Of a DNA stretch of 64,000 nucleotides, positions 1 through 9,293 are shown piece after piece. Positions within the stretch are counted from its first letter, which is position 1. Every line of letters starts with the position of its first letter. The notes below the pieces were generated by a model. The model did no database searches, was not told the origin of the DNA, and saw nothing but the letters and a program-made list of their open reading frames with translations. The translations under genes were made by a program, and so were the position numbers. This DNA comes from Vibrio sp. SCSIO 43137 (lineage in GTDB: Bacteria; Pseudomonadota; Gammaproteobacteria; Enterobacterales; Vibrionaceae): the NCBI RefSeq assembly GCF_028201475.1, contig NZ_CP116384.1, forward strand, positions 558,001-622,000, in the 5' to 3' direction.

Positions 1-232
1 CCAGATCAAGCGGCTGATGGTAGAGATTGAAGAACGGCATAAACTCGGCCGGCTGGCGGATATTGATGTGCTTAATGAGAAAGGAGAAGCACTTTCACGA
101 TCCAGCCTTGAACTTCCTGTCCGCTCCTGTCTGATATGCCGGCAGGATGCCAAAGTGTGTGGCAGAAGCCGGGCTCATTCCGTTGAGGAGCTTCTGGGTA
201 AGATGCAGCAGGTGGTGGCAAGTGCAATATAA
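1..232 (+). CDS. citX: CitX, apo-citrate lyase phosphoribosyl-dephospho-CoA transferase (C-terminal part)
   Basis: This is the last ~77 residues of CitX, which transfers the 2'-(5''-triphosphoribosyl)-3'-dephospho-CoA prosthetic group to the acyl-carrier subunit of citrate lyase. The 5' end lies outside the window, and the frame is open from base 2. The visible part carries the family signature: KLGRLADIDVLNEKGE followed by the Cys-rich RSCLICRQDAKVCGR segment and a trailing His. It overlaps the start of citG by about 11 bp, as in cit operons, so citCDEF probably lie just upstream. Confidence is high because of both the motif and the neighbour. Confidence 0.9.
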   Translation, partial: QIKRLMVEIEERHKLGRLADIDVLNEKGEALSRSSLELPVRSCLICRQDAKVCGRSRAHSVEELLGKMQQVVASAI

Positions 233-1130
233 AAAAGCAGCTCAAACCTATCGGGAAGCGGTTGGAACATTTGCCTATAACGCCATGCTAAAAGAAGCCA
301 GACTAACACCGAAAGCAGGTTTGGTTGATTCAGTTTCGCAGGGCGCTCATACCGATATGGATATCTCAACCTTTGTAGCAAGTAGTGAGGCGTTAAAGCC
401 TTATATGCTTGAGTTTGTGTGTGTTGGATATCAGTCAGCTCATATCACCGCAGAAAATTTACTGCCTCAGTTACGTAAAACAGGTTTGCAGGCAGAACAG
501 GCCATGCTTAAGGCAACCCAAGGGGTAAACACCCATAAAGGGATGATTTTTACTATGGGCTTAATCTGTGGCGCGGCCGGCTGGCTACAAGGTAATAAAC
601 AGGCTTTTAGCTCCGCAGATATACGCCCGGTTATCGTGGATATGTGCAGGCATCTGGTCAGGGATGAGCTTGTCCGGAAGAAAAATAACGGGAAAAATAA
701 CGAGGACAGTCCCGTTAGTGCAGGAGAGCGAATTTTTGCCGAGCATGACATAACGGGTATTCGTGGTGAAGCGTCTCAGGGTTATCCTGTTATTTTTAAA
801 TGCTCACTGCCTTTTTATCGTCAGGCTATGGCGAAACATAATGATGAGCATCTGGCGCTCTCTTACACTCTGCTAAAGTTGATGGCAGAGAACTGCGACA
901 CCAATCTAATTCATAGGGGAGGTCTTGAAGGCTTGGCTTATGTTAAGCAGCAATCAGCGAAATACCTTAAGCGTAACTACTCTGGTACTGATGAGCTTAA
1001 CAAGTCGATAGAAGCGTTCGATCAGAAGCTGATAAACAGACATCTAAGCCCCGGCGGTAGTGCCGATCTATTGGCGGCAACATGGTTGCTTTATCAGTTA
1101 GATGAATTAAGTCGGGATTTTTGCCGGTAG
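222..1130 (+). CDS. citG: CitG, triphosphoribosyl-dephospho-CoA synthase
   Basis: CitG makes the citrate lyase prosthetic-group precursor from ATP and dephospho-CoA. The protein (about 302 residues from this start) has the CitG/MdcB hallmarks: an early EARLTPKAGLVD segment (Lys-Pro-Gly-Leu-Val-Asp core), HTDMD, the GVNTHKGMIF motif with its conserved His-Lys-Gly, and a late HRGG. I place the start at a GTG at 222, because the frame upstream of it is the overlapping citX gene read in another phase. The first in-frame ATG (147) would lie deep inside citX. It is the last gene of the citrate fermentation operon; a gap of about 85 bp and an unrelated gene follow. Confidence 0.9.
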   Translation: MQYKKAAQTYREAVGTFAYNAMLKEARLTPKAGLVDSVSQGAHTDMDISTFVASSEALKPYMLEFVCVGYQSAHITAENLLPQLRKTGLQAEQAMLKATQGVNTHKGMIFTMGLICGAAGWLQGNKQAFSSADIRPVIVDMCRHLVRDELVRKKNNGKNNEDSPVSAGERIFAEHDITGIRGEASQGYPVIFKCSLPFYRQAMAKHNDEHLALSYTLLKLMAENCDTNLIHRGGLEGLAYVKQQSAKYLKRNYSGTDELNKSIEAFDQKLINRHLSPGGSADLLAATWLLYQLDELSRDFCR

Positions 1131-1215
1131 AGATTACAAACATTAACTTGCGGAATAGTGCAAATGCGAAGTATTCTTATTGATGTGAATTCTTTATCGG
1201 CTAATGGTGGTGTGT

Positions 1216-1611
1216 GTGAAAAAGTGGTTTTTATTTTCACTGGGATGGATAGCAACGGCGCTGGGGTTTTTAGGCGTGTTTTTGCCTCTGTTACCCACAG
1301 TACCTTTTATTCTGTTAGCTATGTACTGCTTCGGTAAATCCTCTCCCCGTTTTCAAATCTGGCTGGAAAACAACCGCTATCTGGGCGATACAGTAGTGCG
1401 GATAAAGGCCAGCCTCGGCCTGACCAGTGCTGAGAAGAAACGTATTCTGTTCTTTAGCTGGCTCTCTATCGGGCTGACCATTATCTTTGTACTGGATAGT
1501 GTTCACGCCAGAACCATGCTGTCACTGATTCTGCTTATCGAAACCTGGGTTATCCTGCGTATGAAGACTTATAATCCGGAAGCTCAGGTAGTTAGTTCTT
1601 CCGATGCCTAA
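1216..1611 (+). CDS. DUF454 (YbaN-like) small inner-membrane protein
   Basis: The product is about 131 residues with the YbaN/DUF454 pattern: an N-terminal hydrophobic helix containing GFLGVFLPLLPTVPF, the signature FxKSSPRFxxWLExN, then two C-terminal membrane helices. Function is unknown in the family. An ATG at 1204 is in frame, but the GTG at 1216 gives a start (VKKWFLFSLGW) that aligns better with family members and has a GGTGG-like ribosome site; the choice is not certain. It converges with the patatin gene on the other strand and overlaps it by 20 bp. Confidence 0.8.
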   Translation: MKKWFLFSLGWIATALGFLGVFLPLLPTVPFILLAMYCFGKSSPRFQIWLENNRYLGDTVVRIKASLGLTSAEKKRILFFSWLSIGLTIIFVLDSVHARTMLSLILLIETWVILRMKTYNPEAQVVSSSDA

Positions 1612-2464
1612 AGGCTTTCTGCGCAGCCAGATAGCCAAACTGAATCACTTCTTCTGCCTGATCAAAATCGAAAGTTCCGCATAGGTTTTGCGGGATATCA
1701 ATGCTCATATCCGGCGGATAGGCGGCCAGCTTCTGTCTGGCAATGGTGCCCTGCATAGCATCAAAGGCCTGATTGGCAATTTCAAAGGCATCAAAGTTGA
1801 TATTGACGGAATCAATAATGGAGTCCTGCACTTTATCAATATAGCGGGTAATTCTATTCTGGAATGAAGGGTTTATTTTATGAGGGACTATGGTTGGTTT
1901 CTCAACCTTAGCCATTAAGTCACCACCAAGGTTTACCGCAAGGGTGAGGTCAGTTTTATCGCTGAAGGTCGGGGCAATAGGAACCGGATTTAATACGCCG
2001 CCATCAATAAGCAGCTCGCCATCAATTTCAACCGGGGTAAAAAACAGCGGAAGGGAAATAGAAGCCCTGATGGCATCAAACAGACTGCCGGAGTTAAGCC
2101 ACACCTCTTTCTCTTCGGTGATATTGGCGGCTACAGCGGTAAAGGTAATATCCAGTTGCTCGATTTGCGTATCGCCAATCAGCTCCACCAGATTGCTGAT
2201 GATCTTATCGCCCTTAAACAGACCGCTCGACTGCCATGAGATATCCAGCAGCTTGGCCATAGAGACTTTATCAATGGCCGATACCCAGTCGACAAACTCG
2301 TCCAGTTTGCCGGCCGCATAAATGCCGCCAACCAGAGCGCCGGCCGAACATCCGGAAATGGATTCAATTTGATAGTTGTTCTCTTCCAGCCAGCGGATAA
2401 CACCAATATGTGCCAGACCGCGTGCGCCGCCACTCCCGAGTACTAAGGATACCGTCTGTTTCAT
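1592..2464 (-). CDS. Patatin-like phospholipase, RssA-type
   Basis: The protein is 290 residues and spans a bacterial patatin domain. It has the oxyanion hole GSGGARG (10-16), the nucleophile elbow GCSAG with Ser40, and the second dyad residue in DGG (Asp154). Length and the SWQSSGLFKGDKI region resemble E. coli RssA. It has no signal peptide, so it is predicted cytoplasmic and acts as a serine lipase or acyl hydrolase on an unknown substrate. It stands alone: the next gene upstream on this strand is separated by its own terminator. The catalytic dyad is intact. Confidence 0.88.
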   Translation of the reverse strand: MKQTVSLVLGSGGARGLAHIGVIRWLEENNYQIESISGCSAGALVGGIYAAGKLDEFVDWVSAIDKVSMAKLLDISWQSSGLFKGDKIISNLVELIGDTQIEQLDITFTAVAANITEEKEVWLNSGSLFDAIRASISLPLFFTPVEIDGELLIDGGVLNPVPIAPTFSDKTDLTLAVNLGGDLMAKVEKPTIVPHKINPSFQNRITRYIDKVQDSIIDSVNINFDAFEIANQAFDAMQGTIARQKLAAYPPDMSIDIPQNLCGTFDFDQAEEVIQFGYLAAQKAFRHRKN

Positions 2465-2579
2465 TGCTTTATTCCGTTTAACAGTGAAACCTGATTATAG
2501 GTAAGTCGATAGGGTTTTACCCGAAGGGAGACAAGATAACTGTAAGATTTTGTGAGACTTAATGAATTTCTTAAACAAA

Positions 2580-2603
2580 AAAGCTCCGCAATGACGGAGC
2601 TTT
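2580..2603 (-). terminator. Rho-independent terminator of the glutaredoxin-like gene
   Basis: The arms AAAGCTCCG and CGGAGCTTT flank a 6-base loop. Read on the minus strand the stem is followed by a T run, so it fits termination of the gene ending at 2622. Confidence 0.8.
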
Positions 2604-2621
2604 GTTTATCGGGTTATCTGG

Positions 2622-3242
2622 TTAGCTTGCTGCTGTCTCTTTTTCAATTTCGACCACATTATCCGGCACAGTTTCCAGATTGTTCTCTTTCAGCCATTTT
2701 TCTAAATTATCAGCACCACCGATATAGCTGTCATTCATCCAGATTTGCGGAACCGTCACCGGTGTTTTCTCACCAATGATGGCTTTTACTTCCGGGATCA
2801 TACGGTAAAGGGCAGCGCTGTCTTTAACAACATCGTAGTACTCGTACGGGATACCGGACTTATCAAGCATCTCTTTCGCTTTAACGCAGTATGGGCAGGT
2901 CGCTTTACCAAATACAATATTGCCTTTCAAATCATCGCGTTTTGTCCACTCTTTAATGACAGACTGAACCAGTACGCCACGGTTTAGCGCTTCACCCTGA
3001 CTGACCACTTTACCTTCCACAACCAGAATAGGCGCGTGCCATGCACCAAGTTTTAGTGGTTCCCACCAGTGTGATAACCAATCTTTTACTTCCAGTTCAA
3101 CAGGGACATCTTTAAGTTCGTTCTCGAACGTGTCTGCAAGAATATCTTTGGTCAGGGTACACTCTCCACAAGGGATCTTTACGCTAAATGGTCCCCAGCT
3201 TCCGCCCCAACGATACAGTGTAATTTTAATTGGATCTGCCAT
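2622..3242 (-). CDS. Two-domain glutaredoxin-like protein
   Basis: The product is 206 residues. The C-terminal half (about 107-190) is a classical glutaredoxin: CPYC active site (Cys116, Cys119), TVP cis-proline loop (163-165) and the GG turn (175-176), so it should bind glutathione and reduce disulfides. The N-terminal half contains a second Cys pair, CGEC (Cys25, Cys28), and may be a degenerate thioredoxin-fold domain of unknown partner. It has no signal peptide and is likely cytoplasmic. It is divergent from the AraC gene, with a shared 240-bp intergenic region. The start has only a weak ribosome site, but no better alternative is visible. Confidence 0.82.
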   Translation of the reverse strand: MADPIKITLYRWGGSWGPFSVKIPCGECTLTKDILADTFENELKDVPVELEVKDWLSHWWEPLKLGAWHAPILVVEGKVVSQGEALNRGVLVQSVIKEWTKRDDLKGNIVFGKATCPYCVKAKEMLDKSGIPYEYYDVVKDSAALYRMIPEVKAIIGEKTPVTVPQIWMNDSYIGGADNLEKWLKENNLETVPDNVVEIEKETAAS

Positions 3243-3481
3243 AGTATTTGTCCGTGTTTTAAGATTCGTATCAGATAAGAACCTGACAAACAGAATTTAA
3301 TTTCAGCCTTTATTAAAAATACTCGATTTTTTTACTTTTCAGTAGTCTGAGCCTGAACAGATTGACCATTTTTCTGATTACTTGCTTCTTTTATAGATGG
3401 ATCGCGACAGTGTCGGATTTCTGAATTAAGATATATTCTTCTGAAAAGACATAGCTGAAATACAGAGCCGAAACCACTGAA

Positions 3482-4279
3482 ATGAGCAAATCCACTTATC
3501 TACACCCGTCGCTGGCCATAGATGCCGCACCTTCAGAGATTTTTCTGAACTTTGATGATTTTCGGGAGAATACCGAAACCCGATTACACTCTCATGAGTG
3601 GGGGCAATTGCAGCTGGTAACAGGTGGTACATTGGAACTCAGCGCGGAGAAGACTCGTTTTATCGCCCCTCCTCATCTGGCAATCTGGATTCCGGCCGGG
3701 GTAGAGCACCGCAGCTATAACAGGCGCCCCCTTCAGTATTGTTCATTAAATATTGAGCCTTCGAGGTTAAATACCATGCCTGCTCATACCTGCCTGTTAA
3801 CGGTTTCTCCTATTGTTCTGGCTATTATCGAGGACTTCCGCAGAAGGGAGATCCGGGTGGCAGAATCTATTCCTGATCAAAGGCTGGCCAATGTATTGCT
3901 GGACCAGCTTGCTATCAGTGAAGAGCAGCAGCACTTTCTGCCTTCCAGCCCTCATAAAGCGTTACAACCTATCCTTGCCGCATTGGAAGATAACCCGACT
4001 GATAACCGCTCCCTGAAACAGTGGGCGGTTGAAGTGCATACCACAGAAAGAACACTGGCGAGGTACTGTCAACAGGAGCTGGGAATGAGCTTTACCGAAT
4101 GGCGTATCAGGGTGAGGTATCTGCACTCAATGACACTGCTGAAAAGCGGCATGTCAGTAAAAGAGGTGGCGTTAACACTGGGCTATCAGCAAGCCAGCCC
4201 GTTTATCTCTATGTTTAAAAAATACTCGGGAGAAACTCCCGAGTATTATAAGAACAGGCTGACAGGGATTAGTTTTTAA
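3482..4279 (+). CDS. AraC-family transcriptional regulator with N-terminal cupin
   Basis: The protein is 265 residues. The N-terminal ~150 residues have cupin features (TRLHSHEWGQLQLVTGGTLEL, WIPAGVEHRS). The C-terminal ~100 residues form the double helix-turn-helix of AraC/XylS regulators (TERTLARYCQQELGMSFTEW, then VKEVALTLGYQQASPFISMF). Its effector is unknown. It ends 17 bp from the 3' end of pyrC (convergent). The only divergent neighbour that could be its direct target is the glutaredoxin-like gene, but this is not shown by the sequence. Confidence 0.85.
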   Translation: MSKSTYLHPSLAIDAAPSEIFLNFDDFRENTETRLHSHEWGQLQLVTGGTLELSAEKTRFIAPPHLAIWIPAGVEHRSYNRRPLQYCSLNIEPSRLNTMPAHTCLLTVSPIVLAIIEDFRRREIRVAESIPDQRLANVLLDQLAISEEQQHFLPSSPHKALQPILAALEDNPTDNRSLKQWAVEVHTTERTLARYCQQELGMSFTEWRIRVRYLHSMTLLKSGMSVKEVALTLGYQQASPFISMFKKYSGETPEYYKNRLTGISF

Positions 4280-4296
4280 CTTGGATCCAAGGCAGG

Positions 4297-5325
4297 TTAA
4301 ACAACTTTCCAGCTAATCTCTTCACCGGCTTTTACCGGTACTACGATATCTTCACCAAATGGCATAGATTCGGCTACTGTCCAACTGGCTTTTTCCAGTG
4401 TGACTGTATCGCTGTTGCGTGGCAGGCCGTAGAAGTCAGCGCCGTTAAAGCTGGTGAATGCTTCCAGTTGCTCAAGCTTACCTTCCTGTTCAAATACTTC
4501 CGCATACAGCTCTAATGAAGCGAAGGCAGTGTAAAGGCCGGCGCATCCGCAGGCGTTCTCTTTATTGCCTTTGGCGTGTGGTGCTGAGTCAGTTCCGGCA
4601 AAGAACTTCTTTGAGCCGCTGGTGGCGGCACTGATAAGCGCTTGCTGATGGCTGCCACGTTTAAGAATAGGCAGACAGTAGAAGTGAGGCTTAATACCAC
4701 CAACCAGCATATGGTTGCGGTTATACATCAGGTGATGGGCAGTAATGGTGGCCGCTACGTTATCACCGCCCTGCTTAACAAAGTCTACTGCGTGGGAAGT
4801 GGTAATATGTTCAACCACGATTTTCAGTTCAGGGTAACCATCCACGATTGGTGACAGAACCTCATCCAGGAACTTCTTCTCACGGTCAAAAATATCCACT
4901 TCATGAGTGGTAACCTCACCATGGATCAGCAACAGCATGCCAACTTCCTGCATAGCTTTAAATACCGCTGACATTTTCTCAATATCTGTTACACCAGAAT
5001 CAGAGTTAGTTGTCGCTCCGGCAGGATAGAGTTTAGCGGCAACTACTTTTCCGCTTTGTTTTGCCTTAACGATCTCTTCAGGTGTAGTATTATCAGTCAG
5101 ATAGAGTGTCATCAGCGGTTCAAAGTGTTCGCTGTTATTGTGGCTCATAATCCTTTCGTAATAAGCCTTAGCCATTTCGGTGTCGGTAGTAGGGGGGACA
5201 GTGTTGGGCATGATAATGGCTCTGCCGTTATAGCGGCTGATATCACGAACGGTATCTTTAAGTACTGAGCCGTCTCTGAGGTGGACATGCCAGTCATCCG
5301 GACGAGTAATGGTAAGTTTTGTCAT
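4297..5325 (-). CDS. pyrC: Dihydroorotase, class II
   Basis: PyrC interconverts N-carbamoyl-L-aspartate and L-dihydroorotate, the third step of pyrimidine synthesis. The 342-residue length matches the class II (E. coli-type) enzyme. The binuclear zinc ligands are visible: HVH (His13, His15), the carboxylated Lys98 in AAKLYPAG, His135 in LIHGE, His173 in VEHITT, and the catalytic Asp in GTDSAPHAK near residue 246. The start has a good GGGAG ribosome site. A perfect PurR-type operator lies about 120 bp upstream, consistent with purine co-regulation known for pyrC in enterics. Confidence 0.95.
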   Translation of the reverse strand: MTKLTITRPDDWHVHLRDGSVLKDTVRDISRYNGRAIIMPNTVPPTTDTEMAKAYYERIMSHNNSEHFEPLMTLYLTDNTTPEEIVKAKQSGKVVAAKLYPAGATTNSDSGVTDIEKMSAVFKAMQEVGMLLLIHGEVTTHEVDIFDREKKFLDEVLSPIVDGYPELKIVVEHITTSHAVDFVKQGGDNVAATITAHHLMYNRNHMLVGGIKPHFYCLPILKRGSHQQALISAATSGSKKFFAGTDSAPHAKGNKENACGCAGLYTAFASLELYAEVFEQEGKLEQLEAFTSFNGADFYGLPRNSDTVTLEKASWTVAESMPFGEDIVVPVKAGEEISWKVV

Positions 5326-5444
5326 TGCTGCTCCCTTATATTTGCGACACTGGAGCCTGAATCACTTTTTCAGGTGCTCAGGCGACTGGATGATAGAGGA
5401 AAAGATCAAAAGTTTCATTACAAAACAGCAAAAACAAGTAAAAA

Positions 5445-5460
5445 AAGTAAACGTTTGCGT
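5445..5460 (-). promoter_or_regulatory. PurR operator
   Basis: Read on the minus strand the 16-mer ACGCAAACGTTTACTT matches the PurR consensus ANGCAANCGNTTNCNT at every fixed position. It sits between pyrC and the divergent MOSC/ferredoxin-reductase gene. PyrC is the expected target because it is a PurR target in E. coli; an effect on the other gene is possible. Confidence 0.75.
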
Positions 5461-5496
5461 TTTATGCGTAATCAGAGCACAAAGGAAAAGTAAGTT

Positions 5497-7326
5497 ATGT
5501 CAGTCAAAGCCGAATCGGCCGTTTCACAAATCAATATTTTCCCTATTAAGTCGACTAAGGGAATCTCCCTTTCCAGTAGTTGGGTGGAAAAGCAGGGGCT
5601 GGTGTTTGACCGCCGTTTTATGATCGCTAAGCCTGATGGCAGCATGGTTACGGCGAGGGCTTATCCGCAACTGGTAAAACTAAGAACAAGCTTGCTAGGT
5701 AATGGTCTGGTGCTTAGCTATCCCGACAAAGACGAGCTGAAACTCTCTATTAACGAATTTGAAATGCAGCAACAGCAGACGCAGGTGTGGGGCGATACTT
5801 TTACCGCTTATACCACAACGGATGAAGCGGATCAGTGGCTGAGTGCTCTTCTGGAGGAACCCGTCAGGCTTCTTTATACGGGTGAGCAGTCAAACCGTAT
5901 CAGGCCAAAGATCGGCCACAATGTCTCATTTGCTGATGGTTATCCGTTACTGGTGATTAGCGAAGCGTCACTGGCAGAGCTAAACCGCAGGGCGTCTGAA
6001 ACTCAGTATATGGAACAGTTCCGCACCAATCTGGTGGTAACGGGTGATGAAGCTTTTATTGAAGATAGCTGGAAACGGATTCGTATCGGTGAAGTAGAGT
6101 TTGAGATCAGAAAGCCGTGTGAACGCTGTATATTGACTACCGTAGATCATAAAACCGGTCAGTTTAGCCCGGCTAAAGAGCCGCTAAAAACCCTTTCCCA
6201 GTTCAGGGCCAACGAAAAGGGCGGTGTCTTCTTTGGGCAGAACCTGATTGCCCTGAACGAAGGTTGTATCACTGTCGGTGATCAGGTTGAAGTGCTGGAG
6301 TACAAAGAGAAAGAGTTCTATGCAGATAACAGCAGCGAGAGCCTGAAACTCACTTGCGTAGAAAAAGAAGAAGTGGCCAAAGATTTCGTTACCTTCTGGT
6401 TTGAACCAACCCACGGTGTGTTGCCGGAGTATCTGCCGGGTCAATACTTGCCAATCGAAGTGGAATGCGAAGGTAAAAAGCTTTGCCGTTACTACACACT
6501 CTCATCCAGCCCAAGTCGTATGGGGCGTTACGCTATCTCTGTTAAACGAGTCGATTCCGGTCAGGTATCAAACTGGTTAATTGAGAATGTCAAAGTGGGT
6601 GATGTTCTTCAGGCAGATACCCCGCAGGGAAGCTTCCACCTGACAAGCAGCGTGACGCAACCTCTGTTGCTGCTGTCTGCCGGCAGTGGGGTAACGCCAA
6701 TGATTTCAATGCTGCGTTATCTGGCGGATCATAAACAGCTTGACGATGTGGTGTTCTACCATCAGTGCAGCACGCTGGATGATATTCCCTTTAAGCAGGA
6801 GTTAGATGCACTGCATGAAGAGTTTTCCGGGCTGAAGATCATTATCTCCCTTAGTCAGGCACACGATGAGTGGCAGGGGGTTAAAGGCAGGCTGACCTTG
6901 TCGCACCTGAAGCATATTCCCGATCTGGATCAGCGTCAGGTGTTTGTCTGCGGACCAACTGGCTTTATGCAAAAAGCCAAGAGCCTGCTGGTCAGGCTTG
7001 GTTTACCTGAGTCCAGCTATCATCAGGAGAGTTTTGGTCTGGAGCAGCAAGACAGTGCCCCTTTGCAAAAAGTGTCCATTCAGTTTAATGGTGAAACGAT
7101 TGAGGGTGACAACCAGAGCTCACTGCTTCAGCAGGTTGAGAAGGCCGGTTTTGCTATCTCAAATAGTTGTCGTGCCGGACTTTGTGGTGCCTGCCGTGTC
7201 ACTCTGGAATCTGGTGATGTTGAACATGCCGATGTTCCGGCCATTAATGATGCTGAGAGAGAGCAGGGTGAGATTTTAGCTTGTTGTAGTGTTCCTAAGT
7301 CGGATCTGGTTGTCTCTGATGAGTAG
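5497..7326 (+). CDS. MOSC-domain / NADH:ferredoxin reductase / 2Fe-2S fusion (YcbX + HCR-like)
   Basis: This 609-residue protein joins three modules. The first ~270 residues are a MOSC N-terminal beta barrel and MOSC domain with the YcbX-type cysteine motif KPCERC, which in YcbX holds a molybdenum cofactor. Next comes a flavin reductase module (about 285-510) with the FAD motif RYYTLSSSP and the NAD motif GSGVTPMIS. The C-terminal ~85 residues are a plant-type ferredoxin with CRAGLCGAC (Cys558, 563, 566) and a fourth Cys near 595. The last two modules resemble the NADH reductase of hybrid-cluster protein. The plausible role is electron delivery from NADH to a MOSC molybdenum site, such as in reduction of N-hydroxylated compounds. 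No hcp gene is adjacent. Confidence 0.88.
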   Translation: MSVKAESAVSQINIFPIKSTKGISLSSSWVEKQGLVFDRRFMIAKPDGSMVTARAYPQLVKLRTSLLGNGLVLSYPDKDELKLSINEFEMQQQQTQVWGDTFTAYTTTDEADQWLSALLEEPVRLLYTGEQSNRIRPKIGHNVSFADGYPLLVISEASLAELNRRASETQYMEQFRTNLVVTGDEAFIEDSWKRIRIGEVEFEIRKPCERCILTTVDHKTGQFSPAKEPLKTLSQFRANEKGGVFFGQNLIALNEGCITVGDQVEVLEYKEKEFYADNSSESLKLTCVEKEEVAKDFVTFWFEPTHGVLPEYLPGQYLPIEVECEGKKLCRYYTLSSSPSRMGRYAISVKRVDSGQVSNWLIENVKVGDVLQADTPQGSFHLTSSVTQPLLLLSAGSGVTPMISMLRYLADHKQLDDVVFYHQCSTLDDIPFKQELDALHEEFSGLKIIISLSQAHDEWQGVKGRLTLSHLKHIPDLDQRQVFVCGPTGFMQKAKSLLVRLGLPESSYHQESFGLEQQDSAPLQKVSIQFNGETIEGDNQSSLLQQVEKAGFAISNSCRAGLCGACRVTLESGDVEHADVPAINDAEREQGEILACCSVPKSDLVVSDE

Positions 7327-7334
7327 GAAAGCGG

Positions 7335-7667
7335 CTAGCTGAGCAGATAAAACTCCATAGGGTTGGTGATCTCAATACTGCGTGTGGCATGCAGAAGATA
7401 ATCTGACACACTGGTTATCACGTATGGATATCCTTTCGTGATGATGTCTCCAACCTTAAGCTTGTTGAGGGGTTTATTGCTGGTGGAGCAGACCCACTCT
7501 TTATGGGCGTGATCATTGACCGTAACCAGAGAAACACTGGCTACCGCGGTAACACGATTGCCGTTATTGGCAGTGACAACAAACTGTTGACCCGACAACA
7601 TATGTTCAACCCGGGTTCCCGGAACCAATTGTTTTAGAGTGTGTAAGCTGTTCGGCGAAGAAGACAT
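7335..7667 (-). CDS. Hypothetical protein, 110 residues
   Basis: I do not recognise the family. From the ATG at 7667 the product is 110 residues, soluble, with no signal peptide; it looks beta-rich (LVPGTRVEHMLSGQQFVVTANNGNRVTAVASVSLVTV). A longer form from a TTG at 7715 is possible, but neither start has a clear ribosome site. It lies tail to tail with the MOSC fusion gene, 8 bp away. Function cannot be inferred. Confidence 0.6.
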   Translation of the reverse strand: MSSSPNSLHTLKQLVPGTRVEHMLSGQQFVVTANNGNRVTAVASVSLVTVNDHAHKEWVCSTSNKPLNKLKVGDIITKGYPYVITSVSDYLLHATRSIEITNPMEFYLLS

Positions 7668-7771
7668 AATGGATTTTACTGCTTTTATACCATTGGTGAA
7701 GGTTATCAATGACAAGGGCGGAATATCAAATAGTTTGCTAATTTTGCCGGAAGGAGTTGAAGGCAGCGCAA

Positions 7772-7799
7772 AAAATACCGGCAGTTAAGCCGGTATTTT
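7772..7799 (-). terminator. Terminator of nadE
   Basis: Perfect 11-bp arms (AAAATACCGGC / GCCGGTATTTT) enclose a 6-base loop. On the minus strand they are followed by a T run, directly after the nadE stop. Confidence 0.85.
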
Positions 7800-7825
7800 G
7801 CTATTTGGAGCGGTCCAGATAACAG

Positions 7826-8656
7826 TTAGTCATAAATCGTCGGGATAGGCTGACGCTTATGCTGAGTCGCTTTGTAGATAGCGACAATCTTATCGCTCAC
7901 TTCTTTGGATACCGGTTTGTTTTCAAGGAAGTCATCTATCTGCTCATAAGTCAGATTCAGGGCATCTTCATCGGCTTTTTGCGGAGCCAGTTCTTCAAGA
8001 TCGGCGGTCGGTGTTTTCTCAACCAGAAGGGAAGGAGCGCCCAGCTCTTTCGCCAGAGCTCTTACCTGACGTTTGCTCAGGCCAAACAGCGGAGCTAAGT
8101 CGCAAGCACCATCACCAAACTTGGTGTAGAAGCCAGTGATGTTTTCAGCAGAATGATCCGTACCCAATACCATACCACCGACATAACCAGCGATTTCATA
8201 CTGTGCCACCATGCGGGCACGCGCTTTTACGTTACCTTTTACAAAGTCTTGCTTTGCACTGTCTTCAGGCAGTAGTCCTGTTCCGGTCAGTGCTTCACCT
8301 GTAGCGGCGTGCAGACCGTCAACACCAGATTTGATATTCACTGAAACCGAGTGGCTTGGTTGGATAAATTGCAGCGCAAGCTGGGCTTCGTCTTCATCTT
8401 TCTGCTCGCCATAAGGCAGGCGGACAGCGATAAACTGGTACTCGTCTGACTTTGCTTCTTTGTTCAGGCTATCTACGGCAAGTTGTGCAAGACGACCACA
8501 TGTGGTTGAGTCAACACCGCCGCTGATACCCAGAACCACATTACGGCAACCTGACTCAGTCATTTTCTGTTTAATGAAGTTTACCCGGCGCTCTATTTCA
8601 AACTGAGGGTCTATGGATGGTAGAACTCGCATCTCTTCGCGAATCATCTGTTCCAT
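7826..8656 (-). CDS. nadE: NH3-dependent NAD+ synthetase
   Basis: NadE amidates nicotinic acid adenine dinucleotide to NAD+ using ammonia and ATP. From the ATG at 8656 the protein is 276 residues, close to the E. coli length, and this start has a GGAA ribosome site; a longer in-frame version to 8710 lacks one. The N-type ATP pyrophosphatase loop SGGVDS is at 45-50, followed by the [19 protein letters not shown] segment typical of NadE. There is no glutaminase domain. It is divergent from a nadD-like gene, so two NAD biosynthesis functions share an 87-bp promoter region. Confidence 0.95.
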   Translation of the reverse strand: MEQMIREEMRVLPSIDPQFEIERRVNFIKQKMTESGCRNVVLGISGGVDSTTCGRLAQLAVDSLNKEAKSDEYQFIAVRLPYGEQKDEDEAQLALQFIQPSHSVSVNIKSGVDGLHAATGEALTGTGLLPEDSAKQDFVKGNVKARARMVAQYEIAGYVGGMVLGTDHSAENITGFYTKFGDGACDLAPLFGLSKRQVRALAKELGAPSLLVEKTPTADLEELAPQKADEDALNLTYEQIDDFLENKPVSKEVSDKIVAIYKATQHKRQPIPTIYD

Positions 8657-8743
8657 TTGGATTCCTTTTCCTGATACTAAAATGTTGCAATTGGTATTAT
8701 CATACCCCATTCATCTGAGTAGAAAATAGCGAATATAATCCGA

Positions 8744-9283
8744 ATGAATAAAAGCGAAGCAAAACCGGGCAAAATAGCCGTATTTGGCAGCGCATTTAAC
8801 CCGCCAAGTCTGGGGCATAAGAGCGTGATTGAGAGCCTGAGCCATTTTGATTTGGTACTTCTGCTTCCTAGTATCTCCCACGCATGGGGCAAAGAGATGC
8901 TGGAGTTTACTACCCGTTGTGAGATGGTTGAGCTGTTTATCTCTGATCTGAAAATGGACAATGTCACCCTATCAAAGGTTGAGCAACAGCTACATAAGCC
9001 GGGAGAGAGCGTTACCACCTTTGCGGTTCTGTCAGAGCTGCAAAAGCGCCATCCTGATGCGGAAATTACTTTTGTATTGGGGCCGGATAATTTGCTGAAC
9101 TTTTCAAAGTTCTATCGCGCACAAGAGATACTGAGTAACTGGTCTGTACTTGCCTGTCCGGAAAAAGTGGCGGTGCGCAGTACTGATATACGTCGCGCTA
9201 TTGCTGAAGGAGAGTCGGTTGCTGCACTCACAACCCCAGGCGTGGTGGCATTTCTGCAACAACATAATCTTTATGGCCTCTAA
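8744..9283 (+). CDS. Nicotinate/nicotinamide mononucleotide adenylyltransferase family (NadD-like)
   Basis: The protein is 179 residues with the nucleotidyltransferase signature GSAFNPPSLGH (15-25, GxFxPxHxGH type, with Ser replacing the first His) and the second motif RSTDIR (145-150, ISSTxxR type). These bind the ATP phosphates. It adjoins nadE, supporting a role in NAD synthesis. It is shorter and more divergent than housekeeping NadD, and the changed first motif makes the exact substrate uncertain. No strong ribosome site precedes the ATG. Confidence 0.78.
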   Translation: MNKSEAKPGKIAVFGSAFNPPSLGHKSVIESLSHFDLVLLLPSISHAWGKEMLEFTTRCEMVELFISDLKMDNVTLSKVEQQLHKPGESVTTFAVLSELQKRHPDAEITFVLGPDNLLNFSKFYRAQEILSNWSVLACPEKVAVRSTDIRRAIAEGESVAALTTPGVVAFLQQHNLYGL

Positions 9284-9293
9284 CTCTGAACGA

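Noticed and set aside
7668..7715. TTG start for the 126-residue form of the hypothetical gene at 7335
   Set aside because: No ribosome site and no added domain character; the ATG at 7667 is simpler, although unproven.
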